Below, piece after piece: positions 24,277-31,650 of a stretch of 64,000 nt of DNA (position 1 is its first letter; the number at the start of each line of letters is the position of its first letter). The notes beneath the pieces are model-generated. The model did no database searches, was not told where the DNA came from, and saw nothing but the letters and a program-made list of their open reading frames with translations. Both the position numbers and the translations under genes were made by a program. This stretch comes from an uncultured Drancourtella sp. (lineage in GTDB: Bacteria > Bacillota > Clostridia > Lachnospirales > Lachnospiraceae), in NCBI GenBank assembly GCA_937880845.1, contig CALFLL010000067.1, positions 24,452-88,451 of the forward strand, read 5' to 3'.

Positions 24277-25247
24277 ACTTTATCCTCCGCCTTTTTCAAA
24301 AGTGCTTCTATCTCCTGTTTTTGTGGCATGGATCGGATTGCACCTTTTCTCGTTGTAATGATCGCTGCTGCCGCATTGGAAAATGTCAGCATTTCTTTTA
24401 AGTTGTCTTCTGACAGGTTTTCTATTCCATGTTCCAGGATATAACTCAAAGAACTTCCGCAAAATGTATCTCCTGCTCCTGTTGTTTCTACTGTTTCGCA
24501 TACAAAGCCAGGTACTTCCACACATATATCCTTATAATACGCTTTGCTTCCTTCTTTTCCCATTGTAAGAAGAATCAGCGGGATATGATATGTTTCTTGA
24601 AGGAAATGTACTCCTTCTTCATAATCTTCTTTTCCGGAAATAAACTGGATTTCATTATCGGAAATCTTTAAAATGTCACAATATCTCATGCCGCATTCCA
24701 TCTGTCTTTTCGCATCTTCCATACTTTCCCATAACGGCGGCCGCAAATTTGGATCGAAAGAAATCAAAAGTTCTTCTTCTTTTGCTACATGAAGAGCTTT
24801 CAGTGTTGCCTTCCTCACTTTCTCGTGTGTCATAGAAAGCGTTCCAAAGTGAAAAATCCTGGCCTGTCCGATAAATTCCGGCCTGATTTCTTCTTCCGTC
24901 AACATCATATCTGCTCCCGGATTTCGGTAAAAAGAAAAATCCCTGTCTCCGTTTTCAAAAGTATGTACAAATGCCAAAGTTGTATGCACAACAGGATCCA
25001 TACACAGACATTCCGTATTAATCCCTAAATCTTCCAAAGTATCTTTCAACAGATGTCCAAACCGGTCTTCCCCCACTTTCCCGATAAATGCTGTTTTCTT
25101 ACCAAGTTTATTCAACATCGCAAGCACATTACACGGAGCACCGCCGGGACATGCTTCAAACAGTTGATTTCCCTGTTGGCTTTTCCCGTTCATCGCAAAA
25201 TCAATCAATAATTCTCCCAAGGAAACAACGTCAAATTTTTTCTCCAT
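24270..25247 (-). CDS. PfkB family carbohydrate kinase (fructokinase-like)
   Basis: A 325-residue sugar kinase. The N-terminal PfkB signature is GGAPCNVLAMLNKLGKKTAF near 35-54. The C-terminal signature ETTGAGDTFCGSSLSYIL near 252-269 contains the catalytic Asp. Closest in pattern to fructokinases (ScrK type), which make fructose 6-phosphate. No sugar transporter or hydrolase gene is adjacent, so the physiological substrate is uncertain. GGAGG lies upstream of ATG 25247. Confidence 0.9.
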   Translation of the reverse strand: MEKKFDVVSLGELLIDFAMNGKSQQGNQLFEACPGGAPCNVLAMLNKLGKKTAFIGKVGEDRFGHLLKDTLEDLGINTECLCMDPVVHTTLAFVHTFENGDRDFSFYRNPGADMMLTEEEIRPEFIGQARIFHFGTLSMTHEKVRKATLKALHVAKEEELLISFDPNLRPPLWESMEDAKRQMECGMRYCDILKISDNEIQFISGKEDYEEGVHFLQETYHIPLILLTMGKEGSKAYYKDICVEVPGFVCETVETTGAGDTFCGSSLSYILEHGIENLSEDNLKEMLTFSNAAAAIITTRKGAIRSMPQKQEIEALLKKAEDKVC

Positions 25248-25292
25248 TTTACTTCCTCCATAATCGTTATATGTTCTTTTATCATACCTATT

Positions 25293-25961
25293 TTACTTCA
25301 TCTTTTCAAGAGATTTGCCTACATCTGATCGAAACTCGTTCCATTTTTCAGGATGTTCCACGAAATACTTCGGACAATTTTTCCCTGTCACATCATAATG
25401 ACGAATCAGATTTTCTTCTGTTAATCCGAACTTCAGACAAAGCCATGCAGAGAGTTCTACCATAGAACGATACGTCTTCCAGTTAAACCGTCCTGATTCA
25501 TTCGGATGACAACATTCTATGGAAACAGTATCCTGATTTCTGTTATTAGAAGCATATGCCATCTCCCATGTAGGAATACACTGTATGATTTCTCCATTTA
25601 AACCCACAATAAAATGACTGCTTGCCTGGGTCAGATGCGTGTCTTTTAGCCCATCAAAATAATCTCTGTTTTGTTGTGCGGTTGCTCCCGGATTAGCGGT
25701 ATAATGGATCACAATATTGTTAATTCTTTCTGTTTTTGTCTGAGGTCTGGAATATTTATTTGGTGTTAAAAGTTCCACCTGTATATCCGGTCTATATGCA
25801 TCTACCTTCTCTCCTTCTATCTCCTGATACCGATTTGAAAAAAGTCCTATTTGAAACACTTTCATTACAAGAAGAAGGATTGCTATTCCCACCAAAAGAA
25901 TCATTCCCGGTTTCAGGAGGCTTCTTTTTCTGTTTCTTTTTCTCTGTCGCGTTTTTTTCAT
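25293..25961 (-). CDS. N-acetylmuramoyl-L-alanine amidase, membrane-anchored
   Basis: A 222-residue protein with a very basic N-terminus, one membrane segment (about 18-40) and an Amidase_2 catalytic domain (about 70-210). Zinc ligands fit NIVIHYTANPGA near 86 and the later IRHYDVTGKNCP near 187-198. SSHFIVGLNGEIIQCIP and SNNRNQDTVSIECCH are family motifs. It should cut the bond between MurNAc and L-Ala in the cell wall. It leads the cluster amidase, PfkB kinase, YqeG, aroD. The anchor has no clear cleavage site, so it probably stays membrane-bound. Confidence 0.92.
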   Translation of the reverse strand: MKKTRQRKRNRKRSLLKPGMILLVGIAILLLVMKVFQIGLFSNRYQEIEGEKVDAYRPDIQVELLTPNKYSRPQTKTERINNIVIHYTANPGATAQQNRDYFDGLKDTHLTQASSHFIVGLNGEIIQCIPTWEMAYASNNRNQDTVSIECCHPNESGRFNWKTYRSMVELSAWLCLKFGLTEENLIRHYDVTGKNCPKYFVEHPEKWNEFRSDVGKSLEKMK

Positions 25962-26085
25962 TTTATCCCTTCTGTTCTTTCTTCTCCGTACTCTTTATAA
26001 TGCTAACATCATTATAATAGATGAACATCCTTTCTTCTTTAAAATATTTCCCGTATTTTCTTAAAATTTTCTTATTATTTTTGAC

Positions 26086-26138
26086 AGAAAAACTCCCTCT
26101 AACGAATATATTCCATATATCCGTTAGAGGGAGTTTTT
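26086..26138 (-). terminator. Intrinsic terminator after guaB
   Basis: A perfect stem of at least 16 bp (26089-26104 with 26122-26137) carries T tracts at both ends, directly after the guaB stop. It can work in both directions. Confidence 0.9.
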
Positions 26139-26143
26139 AGTTC

Positions 26144-27598
26144 TTATTCATCTACACTGTAATTCGGTGCTTCTTTTGTAATATGAATGTCATGTGGATG
26201 ACTTTCCCTTAAAGCAGCTGCAGAAATCTTGATAAATTGTCCATTTTCTTTCAGTGATTCAATTGTAGGAGTACCGCAGTATCCCATTCCGGCTCTTAAA
26301 CCACCCATAAGTTGGAACACAGTATCTTCTACCGTTCCTTTATAAGCGACACGTCCTTCTACACCTTCTGGAACAAGTTTCTTGGCATCTGCCTGGAAGT
26401 AACGGTCTTTACTTCCGTTTTCCATAGCTGCGATAGATCCCATTCCACGGTAAACTTTATATTTTCTTCCCTGATACAGTTCAAATGTTCCAGGACTTTC
26501 ATCACATCCGGCAAAGATGCTTCCCATCATACACACATTTGCACCTGCTGCGATTGCTTTTGTCATATCTCCGGAATATTTGATACCACCGTCAGCGATG
26601 ATCGGAATTCCATATTCTTTTGCCACTGCATAACAATCCATTACGGCAGATATCTGTGGTACACCGATTCCTGCCACAATACGAGTTGTACAGATGGAAC
26701 CAGGTCCGATTCCGACTTTGACTGCATCCACACCTGCTTCAATCAGTGCTTTTGTAGCCTCTCCTGTTGCCACGTTTCCTGCAATAACCTGAAGATCCGG
26801 ATATTTTTCTTTGATCATCTTTACGCAGTGAATAACATTTGCAGAATGTCCATGTGCGGAATCAAGAACAATTACGTCAACTTTTGCCTTTACAAGAGCT
26901 TCCACTCTTTCCAGACAGTTTGCCGTAATACCTACCGCAGCACCACAAAGAAGACGTCCTTGTGCATCTTTTGCTGACAACGGATATTTAATCTGTTTTT
27001 CAATATCCTTGATTGTGATCAGTCCTTTTAAATTAAAGTCTTTATCAACGATCGGAAGTTTTTCTTTTCTGGCTTTTGCAAGAATATTCTTTGCTTCTTC
27101 CAGCGTGATTCCTTCCGGAGCGGTGATAAGCCCTTCTGAAGTCATAGATTCTTTAATCTTTTTCGTAAAATCTGTTTCAAACTTTAAATCTCTGTTTGTA
27201 ATGATTCCTACTAATTTTCCGTTTTCTGTAATCGGCACACCTGAAATGCGGAATTTTGCCATTAAATTATTGGCATCTTCCAACGTATGTTCCGGAGATA
27301 GGTAAAACGGATCTGTAATAACCCCGTTTTCAGAACGTTTTACTTTATCTACTTCTTCTGCCTGAGCAGTAATGGACATATTCTTATGAATAATACCGAT
27401 TCCACCCTGACGTGCCATCGCAATGGCCATCCGATGTTCTGTTACAGTATCCATTCCCGCACTCATCATCGGAATGTTCAGTTTGATCTTTTTTGTTAAA
27501 TAAGTTGATAAATCAACCTGATTTGGAATTACCTCTGAATAAGCAGGTACCAAAAGTACATCATCAAATGTAATGCCTTCTCCTATAATCTTACCCAT
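26144..27598 (-). CDS. guaB: IMP dehydrogenase
   Basis: A 484-residue enzyme. It oxidises IMP to XMP, the committed step of guanine nucleotide synthesis. A CBS-domain pair (about 92-210) is inserted in the TIM barrel. The catalytic loop is GIGPGSICTTRIV near 298-310. The flap and IMP sites appear in GGIKYSGDM and YRGMGSIAAM. The frame stays open to 27676 but that region is the promoter; ATG 27598 fits the family start MGKIIGEGITFDD. It stands alone, with its own promoter and terminator. No guanine riboswitch is present in the 50-base leader. Confidence 0.97.
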   Translation of the reverse strand: MGKIIGEGITFDDVLLVPAYSEVIPNQVDLSTYLTKKIKLNIPMMSAGMDTVTEHRMAIAMARQGGIGIIHKNMSITAQAEEVDKVKRSENGVITDPFYLSPEHTLEDANNLMAKFRISGVPITENGKLVGIITNRDLKFETDFTKKIKESMTSEGLITAPEGITLEEAKNILAKARKEKLPIVDKDFNLKGLITIKDIEKQIKYPLSAKDAQGRLLCGAAVGITANCLERVEALVKAKVDVIVLDSAHGHSANVIHCVKMIKEKYPDLQVIAGNVATGEATKALIEAGVDAVKVGIGPGSICTTRIVAGIGVPQISAVMDCYAVAKEYGIPIIADGGIKYSGDMTKAIAAGANVCMMGSIFAGCDESPGTFELYQGRKYKVYRGMGSIAAMENGSKDRYFQADAKKLVPEGVEGRVAYKGTVEDTVFQLMGGLRAGMGYCGTPTIESLKENGQFIKISAAALRESHPHDIHITKEAPNYSVDE

Positions 27599-27647
27599 GA
27601 CTTCATTTCCTCTCTTTCTCTGACTGTTCCTTTTTGGTTTAGAAATT

Positions 27648-27676
27648 ATGATACATAAATTTCTTTCCTCTGTCAA
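27648..27676 (-). promoter_or_regulatory. Promoter of guaB
   Basis: Minus strand TTGACA (27671-27676), 17-base spacer, TATCAT (27648-27653). Confidence 0.85.
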
Positions 27677-27692
27677 CCTTCTTCCTGAAATA

Positions 27693-28181
27693 CTAGAAAA
27701 TTACTTTTCTAGGTGCCAGCATTTTCATCCCTTCCAAAATCTCTTTTTCCGGTTCAAAAATCACCTTTGCAAGCTGTCCGTTATTGCTGACGACCATAAC
27801 ATAGCATTTTGCATCCGGCATGTGGGAACTGAAATCCATTACTTTTGCATTGTTATATTGATTCAGTTCTCCCGCCCCCTGCGGAGCAAGTATTTCCAAT
27901 TCGGATACATTCATGGAAAAAACTCTCTTTCTTTTCTGCTTTGCCATAATCTTATCAATATCCAAATCTCCGTTTACATAAAGATATTCATATTCCAAAT
28001 CCAGTCTTCGGAACACAAAATAATCAACGGCGATCATAATCACAGGAACAATAAGTAAAAACGGCATGAGCAGTAAGATAAAAACAGAAACTGCAGTAAA
28101 GAAAATCAAGACGGCTTTAATCGCAAGATCCTTTCCTGTCGTTTTCTTTTTTACCAGTTGTTCTGTATAGTAATCACTCAT
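27693..28181 (-). CDS. Hypothetical membrane protein (DUF6106-like)
   Basis: A 162-residue protein with two adjacent membrane segments (about 22-60, AVLIFFTAVSVFILLLMPFL and onwards) and a C-terminal soluble domain of about 100 residues (VFSMNVSELEILAPQG, KCYVMVVSNNGQLAKVIFEP). It resembles a small Lachnospiraceae family that I recall as DUF6106. GGAGGAA lies 8 bases upstream of ATG 28181, so I prefer that to the longer frame starting at 28211. No function is known. It lies between the groL terminator and the guaB promoter and may be its own unit. Confidence 0.7.
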   Translation of the reverse strand: MSDYYTEQLVKKKTTGKDLAIKAVLIFFTAVSVFILLLMPFLLIVPVIMIAVDYFVFRRLDLEYEYLYVNGDLDIDKIMAKQKRKRVFSMNVSELEILAPQGAGELNQYNNAKVMDFSSHMPDAKCYVMVVSNNGQLAKVIFEPEKEILEGMKMLAPRKVIF

Positions 28182-28233
28182 ACATCTTTCCTCCACTTTT
28201 TTATTCTTCATCAGTATAACACTTTCATATAAA

Positions 28234-28262
28234 AAAGAAAACTCCTCATAAGAGGAGTTTTT
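28234..28262 (-). terminator. Intrinsic terminator after groL
   Basis: A 9-bp stem AAACTCCTC/GAGGAGTTT with a 4-base loop is followed by T on the minus strand. Confidence 0.85.
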
Positions 28263-28273
28263 CTTTTTTTATC

Positions 28274-29893
28274 TTACATCATGCCCATTCCCGGGTTCGC
28301 AGGCATAGCCGGTGTTTCCTCTTTGATATTTGCTACAACAGATTCTGTTGTAAGGAGTGTGGAGGCAACGCTTGTCGCATTTTGTAATGCACTTCTTGTC
28401 ACTTTAGCCGGATCAAGAATTCCTTCTTTTACCATATCCACATATTCTTCTTTATAAGCATCAAAACCGATTCCTGGTTCGGATTCTCTTACTTTATTAA
28501 TGATCACTGCACCTTCCAACCCTGCATTCGCTGTGATTCTAAACAGAGGAGCTTCCAGTGCTTTCAAAATAATTCTTGCTCCTGTCTTTTCGTCACCTTC
28601 AAGCTGTGCTACCAAGCCTTCCAGTGCTTTTGTTGCATGAACATATGCAGAACCGCCTCCTGCAATGATTCCTTCTTCTACAGCCGCTCTTGTAGCCGCC
28701 AGAGCATCTTCCATACGCAGTTTTGCTTCTTTCATTTCTGTTTCTGTGGCTGCACCTACACGAATTACTGCTACGCCTCCTGCAAGTTTGGCAAGTCTTT
28801 CCTGTAATTTTTCTTTATCAAATTCAGAAGTTGTTTCTTCAATCTGTGCTTTGATCTGAGCGATGCGTGCTTCGATTTCTGCTTTATCGCCCATTCCGTC
28901 TACGATTGTTGTATTTTCTTTCTGCACTTTAACGGATTTTGCACGTCCTAACTGTTCCATCGTTGTTTCTTTCAAATCTAATCCAAGTTCTTCGGAAATA
29001 ACCTGACCACCTGTTAAAACAGCAATGTCACGAAGCATTTCTTTTCTTCTGTCGCCATATCCAGGAGCTTTTACAGCAACAACATTGAATGTACCACGAA
29101 GCTTATTAACGATCAGAGTTGTAAGTGCTTCTCCTTCTACGTCTTCTGCAATGATCAAAAGTCTTGCACTCGCCTGTACGATCTGTTCCAACAGCGGAAG
29201 AATTTCCTGAATATTGGAGATTTTCTTATCTGTAATAAGAATATATGGATCTTCCAAGTTGGCTTCCATTTTGTCCATATCGGTTGCCATATATGCAGAA
29301 ATATATCCACGGTCAAACTGCATTCCTTCTACGAGGTCCAATTCTGTCTTCATGGTCTTTGATTCTTCAATCGTAATAACACCATCGTTGGAAACTTTTT
29401 CCATTGCATCTGCAACCATGTTTCCGACTTCATCATCACTTGAAGATACAGCTGCTACTCTTGCAATCTGTGCCTTATCTGTTACTTTGCTGCTCATCTT
29501 GGCAATTTCTTCCACTGCCAGATCCGTAGCTTTTTTCATTCCTTTTCTCAGGACAATCGGATTGGCACCTGCGGCAAGATTCTTCATTCCTTCATGAACC
29601 ATAGCCTGTGCAAGTACAGTGGCTGTTGTAGTTCCGTCACCGGCAACGTCATTTGTCTTGGATGCGACTTCACGGATGAGTTGTGCTCCCATATTTTCAA
29701 ATGGATCTTCCAGTTCAATTTCTTTTGCGATCGTAACACCATCGTTTGTAATAAGAGGTGCTCCAAAAGATTTGTCAAGAACAACGTTTCTTCCTTTTGG
29801 TCCTAATGTCACTCTTACTGTATCCGCAAGTTTGTTTACGCCAGCTTCTAATGCTGCTCTGGCTTCAGCTCCGTATTTGATTTCTTTAGCCAT
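28274..29893 (-). CDS. groL: Chaperonin GroEL (60 kDa)
   Basis: A 539-residue protein. ATP-binding motifs include TLGPKGRNVVLDKSFG near 29-44, GDGTTTATVLAQAM near 85-98 and the late GGGSAYVHATKALEG near 413. It ends in the usual glycine/methionine tail (GMGMM). GroEL forms the double ring that folds proteins with the GroES lid. It lies about 60 bases after groS in a CIRCE-controlled operon and ends at a strong terminator. Confidence 0.98.
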   Translation of the reverse strand: MAKEIKYGAEARAALEAGVNKLADTVRVTLGPKGRNVVLDKSFGAPLITNDGVTIAKEIELEDPFENMGAQLIREVASKTNDVAGDGTTTATVLAQAMVHEGMKNLAAGANPIVLRKGMKKATDLAVEEIAKMSSKVTDKAQIARVAAVSSSDDEVGNMVADAMEKVSNDGVITIEESKTMKTELDLVEGMQFDRGYISAYMATDMDKMEANLEDPYILITDKKISNIQEILPLLEQIVQASARLLIIAEDVEGEALTTLIVNKLRGTFNVVAVKAPGYGDRRKEMLRDIAVLTGGQVISEELGLDLKETTMEQLGRAKSVKVQKENTTIVDGMGDKAEIEARIAQIKAQIEETTSEFDKEKLQERLAKLAGGVAVIRVGAATETEMKEAKLRMEDALAATRAAVEEGIIAGGGSAYVHATKALEGLVAQLEGDEKTGARIILKALEAPLFRITANAGLEGAVIINKVRESEPGIGFDAYKEEYVDMVKEGILDPAKVTRSALQNATSVASTLLTTESVVANIKEETPAMPANPGMGMM

Positions 29894-29954
29894 TTCTTAT
29901 TCCTCCAAAATTCTGCTATACTATACTCTTAAAAACATATTCGATGTATTTTTA

Positions 29955-30239
29955 TTATTCGATGATTGCAAGAATATCGCTTTGTCTTACGATGATATAT
30001 TCTTCGTCATCCAATTCCACTTCTGTACCTGCGTATTTTGAATAAATCACTTTGTCTCCAACGGAAACTTTCATTTCCACTTCTTTGCCATCAACAAGAC
30101 CGCCCGGTCCTACTGCGATTACTTCTGCCTGCTGAGGTTTTTCTTTGTTCTGTCCAGGAAGTACGATGCCTGATTTTGTTGTTTCTTCTGCTTCCATCTG
30201 TTTTAATACAACTCTGTCACTTAATGGTACTAATTTCAT
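29955..30239 (-). CDS. groS: Co-chaperonin GroES (10 kDa)
   Basis: A 94-residue lid protein. It starts MKLVPLSDRVVLKQMEAEET, has the mobile loop TTKSGIVLPGQNKEKPQ near 20-36, and ends with EYIIVRQSDILAIIE. Strong GGAGGAAC lies upstream. It is the first gene of groSL, under a promoter with CIRCE. Confidence 0.98.
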   Translation of the reverse strand: MKLVPLSDRVVLKQMEAEETTKSGIVLPGQNKEKPQQAEVIAVGPGGLVDGKEVEMKVSVGDKVIYSKYAGTEVELDDEEYIIVRQSDILAIIE

Positions 30240-30263
30240 GATTGTTCCTCCTTTATTGTCTTA

Positions 30264-30290
30264 TCAGCACTCATCAAACTAGAGTGCTAA
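30264..30290 (-). promoter_or_regulatory. CIRCE element (HrcA operator)
   Basis: On the minus strand TTAGCACTC-N9-GAGTGCTGA, matching the CIRCE consensus in all but one base. It lies at the transcription start of groSL, so HrcA should repress the operon and release it on heat shock. A second dyad CTAGAGTG-N6-CACTCTAG (30279-30300) overlaps one arm. Confidence 0.95.
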
Positions 30291-30304
30291 AACACTCTAG
30301 TAAT

Positions 30305-30333
30305 AAAATAACACTATGTATTTTATTTGTCAA
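30305..30333 (-). promoter_or_regulatory. Promoter of groSL
   Basis: Minus strand TTGACA (30328-30333), 17-base spacer, TATTTT (30305-30310), directly upstream of CIRCE. Confidence 0.8.
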
Positions 30334-30373
30334 CAGACTTTATTATTCTTTATAATTACTTTATATTTTCTGT

Positions 30374-30670
30374 TTAAACACGATAAAAACCATTTTCTAT
30401 CTTTAATACAATCTGTTCCCCTTCTTTGTCCATGAACCGTTTTGTGATCACACCTTCACATCCATAACGTCCTTCCGCCGCTTCAAAAAGACATTCGTAG
30501 ATTGCATCAAGGGAAAATGCATCTGCCTCTTCTTTTCCCGTTATCAGTATCATCTGTTCTTGCTCCGGATCATATTCTTTAATACGAGTCATATATTTTT
30601 TTCTGTCATATTTTTCTGATTTTAAAAATACTTTTTTCATCTGTAATACCGCTGCTCCGTTTTCGTACAT
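30374..30670 (-). CDS. Hypothetical protein, small, downstream of codY
   Basis: A 98-residue soluble protein I do not recognise. It is rich in charged residues (YDRKKYMTRIKEYDPEQEQM) with no signal or membrane part. An earlier in-frame start at 30736 exists, but the first codons would lie inside the codY terminator hairpin. ATG 30670 has GGAAGGAG 11 bases upstream and is the better start. Expression may depend on read-through of that terminator. A tentative guess at a small beta-rich fold is not supported by any motif. Confidence 0.6.
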   Translation of the reverse strand: MYENGAAVLQMKKVFLKSEKYDRKKYMTRIKEYDPEQEQMILITGKEEADAFSLDAIYECLFEAAEGRYGCEGVITKRFMDKEGEQIVLKIENGFYRV

Positions 30671-30691
30671 ACCTAAAATTTCTCCTTCCTT

Positions 30692-30721
30692 AAAAGGGAG
30701 CCTCAGAATCCTGATGCTCCC
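30692..30721 (-). terminator. Terminator after codY
   Basis: An 11-bp stem with one mismatch, GGGAGCATCAG/CTGAGGCTCCC and a 4-base loop, followed by TTTT on the minus strand, about 30 bases after the codY stop. The T tract is short, so some read-through into the next gene is likely. Confidence 0.65.
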
Positions 30722-30749
30722 TTTTTCATATAACACTTTTATACGCCGC

Positions 30750-31532
30750 TTATTTCTTTTTTTCCTTTTTGATCTTCTCTAATTCTGTAAATACATAGTC
30801 GTTTACTACTTTGATATAAGTTCCTTTCATTCCGGAAGAACGTGATTCAATCACACCGGCACTTTCAAATTTACGAAGAGCATTTACAATGACAGAACGG
30901 GTAATTCCGACTCTGTCGGCAATTTTACTTGCCACAAGAATTCCTTCCATTCCATCCAGTTCTTCAAAAATATGAATGATCGCTTCCAGTTCTGAAAATG
31001 ACAGTGTACTGATAGCTGACTGTACAATCTGTTCTTTTCTTGTTTCTTCGGCACTTTCTTCATTTACGGAACGAAGCATTTCAAGACCTACTACCGTAGT
31101 TCCATACTCACTCAGAATAATATCATCAATCTCGTATTCTTCATCTTGCTTATAAATGAACAAAGTTCCAAGTCTTTCTCCTGCAATATCAATCGGAGAT
31201 ACAATTGCCTGATAGCCTCTTGCCAGTTCTGCCGAAAAGCCAAGTGTCTGTAAATTCACATTTTCCTTTGTAGACAAAATGTTGAGCAGTCTTTCATTTA
31301 ACATCTCATCGATATGACCGCCGACCTCTCCTTTGATCAACTCTGTTAATGGATGAATGTCATCCAACTGGCTGATTCCCAATACTTTCCCCTTTTTACT
31401 TACTACAAGGACATTTGAATCCAGGATTTCCGTAAGTACTTCACATATATCATTAAAAACGACTTTACTGGAGTTGTTATTGTGAAGTAACTTGTTGATT
31501 TTCCTTGTCTTATCCAATAATTGTACGCTCAT
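30750..31532 (-). CDS. codY: GTP-sensing transcriptional pleiotropic regulator CodY
   Basis: A 260-residue global regulator. The N-terminal GAF-type ligand domain (about 1-155) binds branched-chain amino acids in relatives. The C-terminal winged helix has ASKIADRVGITRSVIVNALRKF near 200-221, the recognition helix region. CodY represses nutrient-uptake and late-growth genes when GTP and branched-chain amino acids are plentiful. It follows topA with its own promoter in between, and a terminator-like hairpin follows. No clear CodY box was found in its leader. Confidence 0.96.
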   Translation of the reverse strand: MSVQLLDKTRKINKLLHNNNSSKVVFNDICEVLTEILDSNVLVVSKKGKVLGISQLDDIHPLTELIKGEVGGHIDEMLNERLLNILSTKENVNLQTLGFSAELARGYQAIVSPIDIAGERLGTLFIYKQDEEYEIDDIILSEYGTTVVGLEMLRSVNEESAEETRKEQIVQSAISTLSFSELEAIIHIFEELDGMEGILVASKIADRVGITRSVIVNALRKFESAGVIESRSSGMKGTYIKVVNDYVFTELEKIKKEKKK

Positions 31533-31609
31533 AATTTTCCTCCATCCAATTTTCTATCGCACATCCCCAATTGTGCGGACAAATAATAGAATACGCAGCT
31601 TGTATTTTA

Positions 31610-31638
31610 ATATTATCATACAATTCCTGTTTTATCAA
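31610..31638 (-). promoter_or_regulatory. Promoter of codY
   Basis: Minus strand TTGATA (31633-31638), 17-base spacer, TAATAT (31610-31615). The leader of about 70 bases contains a small hairpin CGCACA-N8-TGTGCG. Confidence 0.75.
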
Positions 31639-31650
31639 CAAATTTTGAAA

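Noticed and set aside
26312..26977. 221-codon frame on the plus strand over guaB
   Set aside because: Antisense to IMP dehydrogenase; Cys/His/Ser-rich translation with no recognisable domain.
31533..31650. CodY box in the codY leader
   Set aside because: Two AATTTTC half-sites are present but not in the inverted arrangement of the known CodY box.
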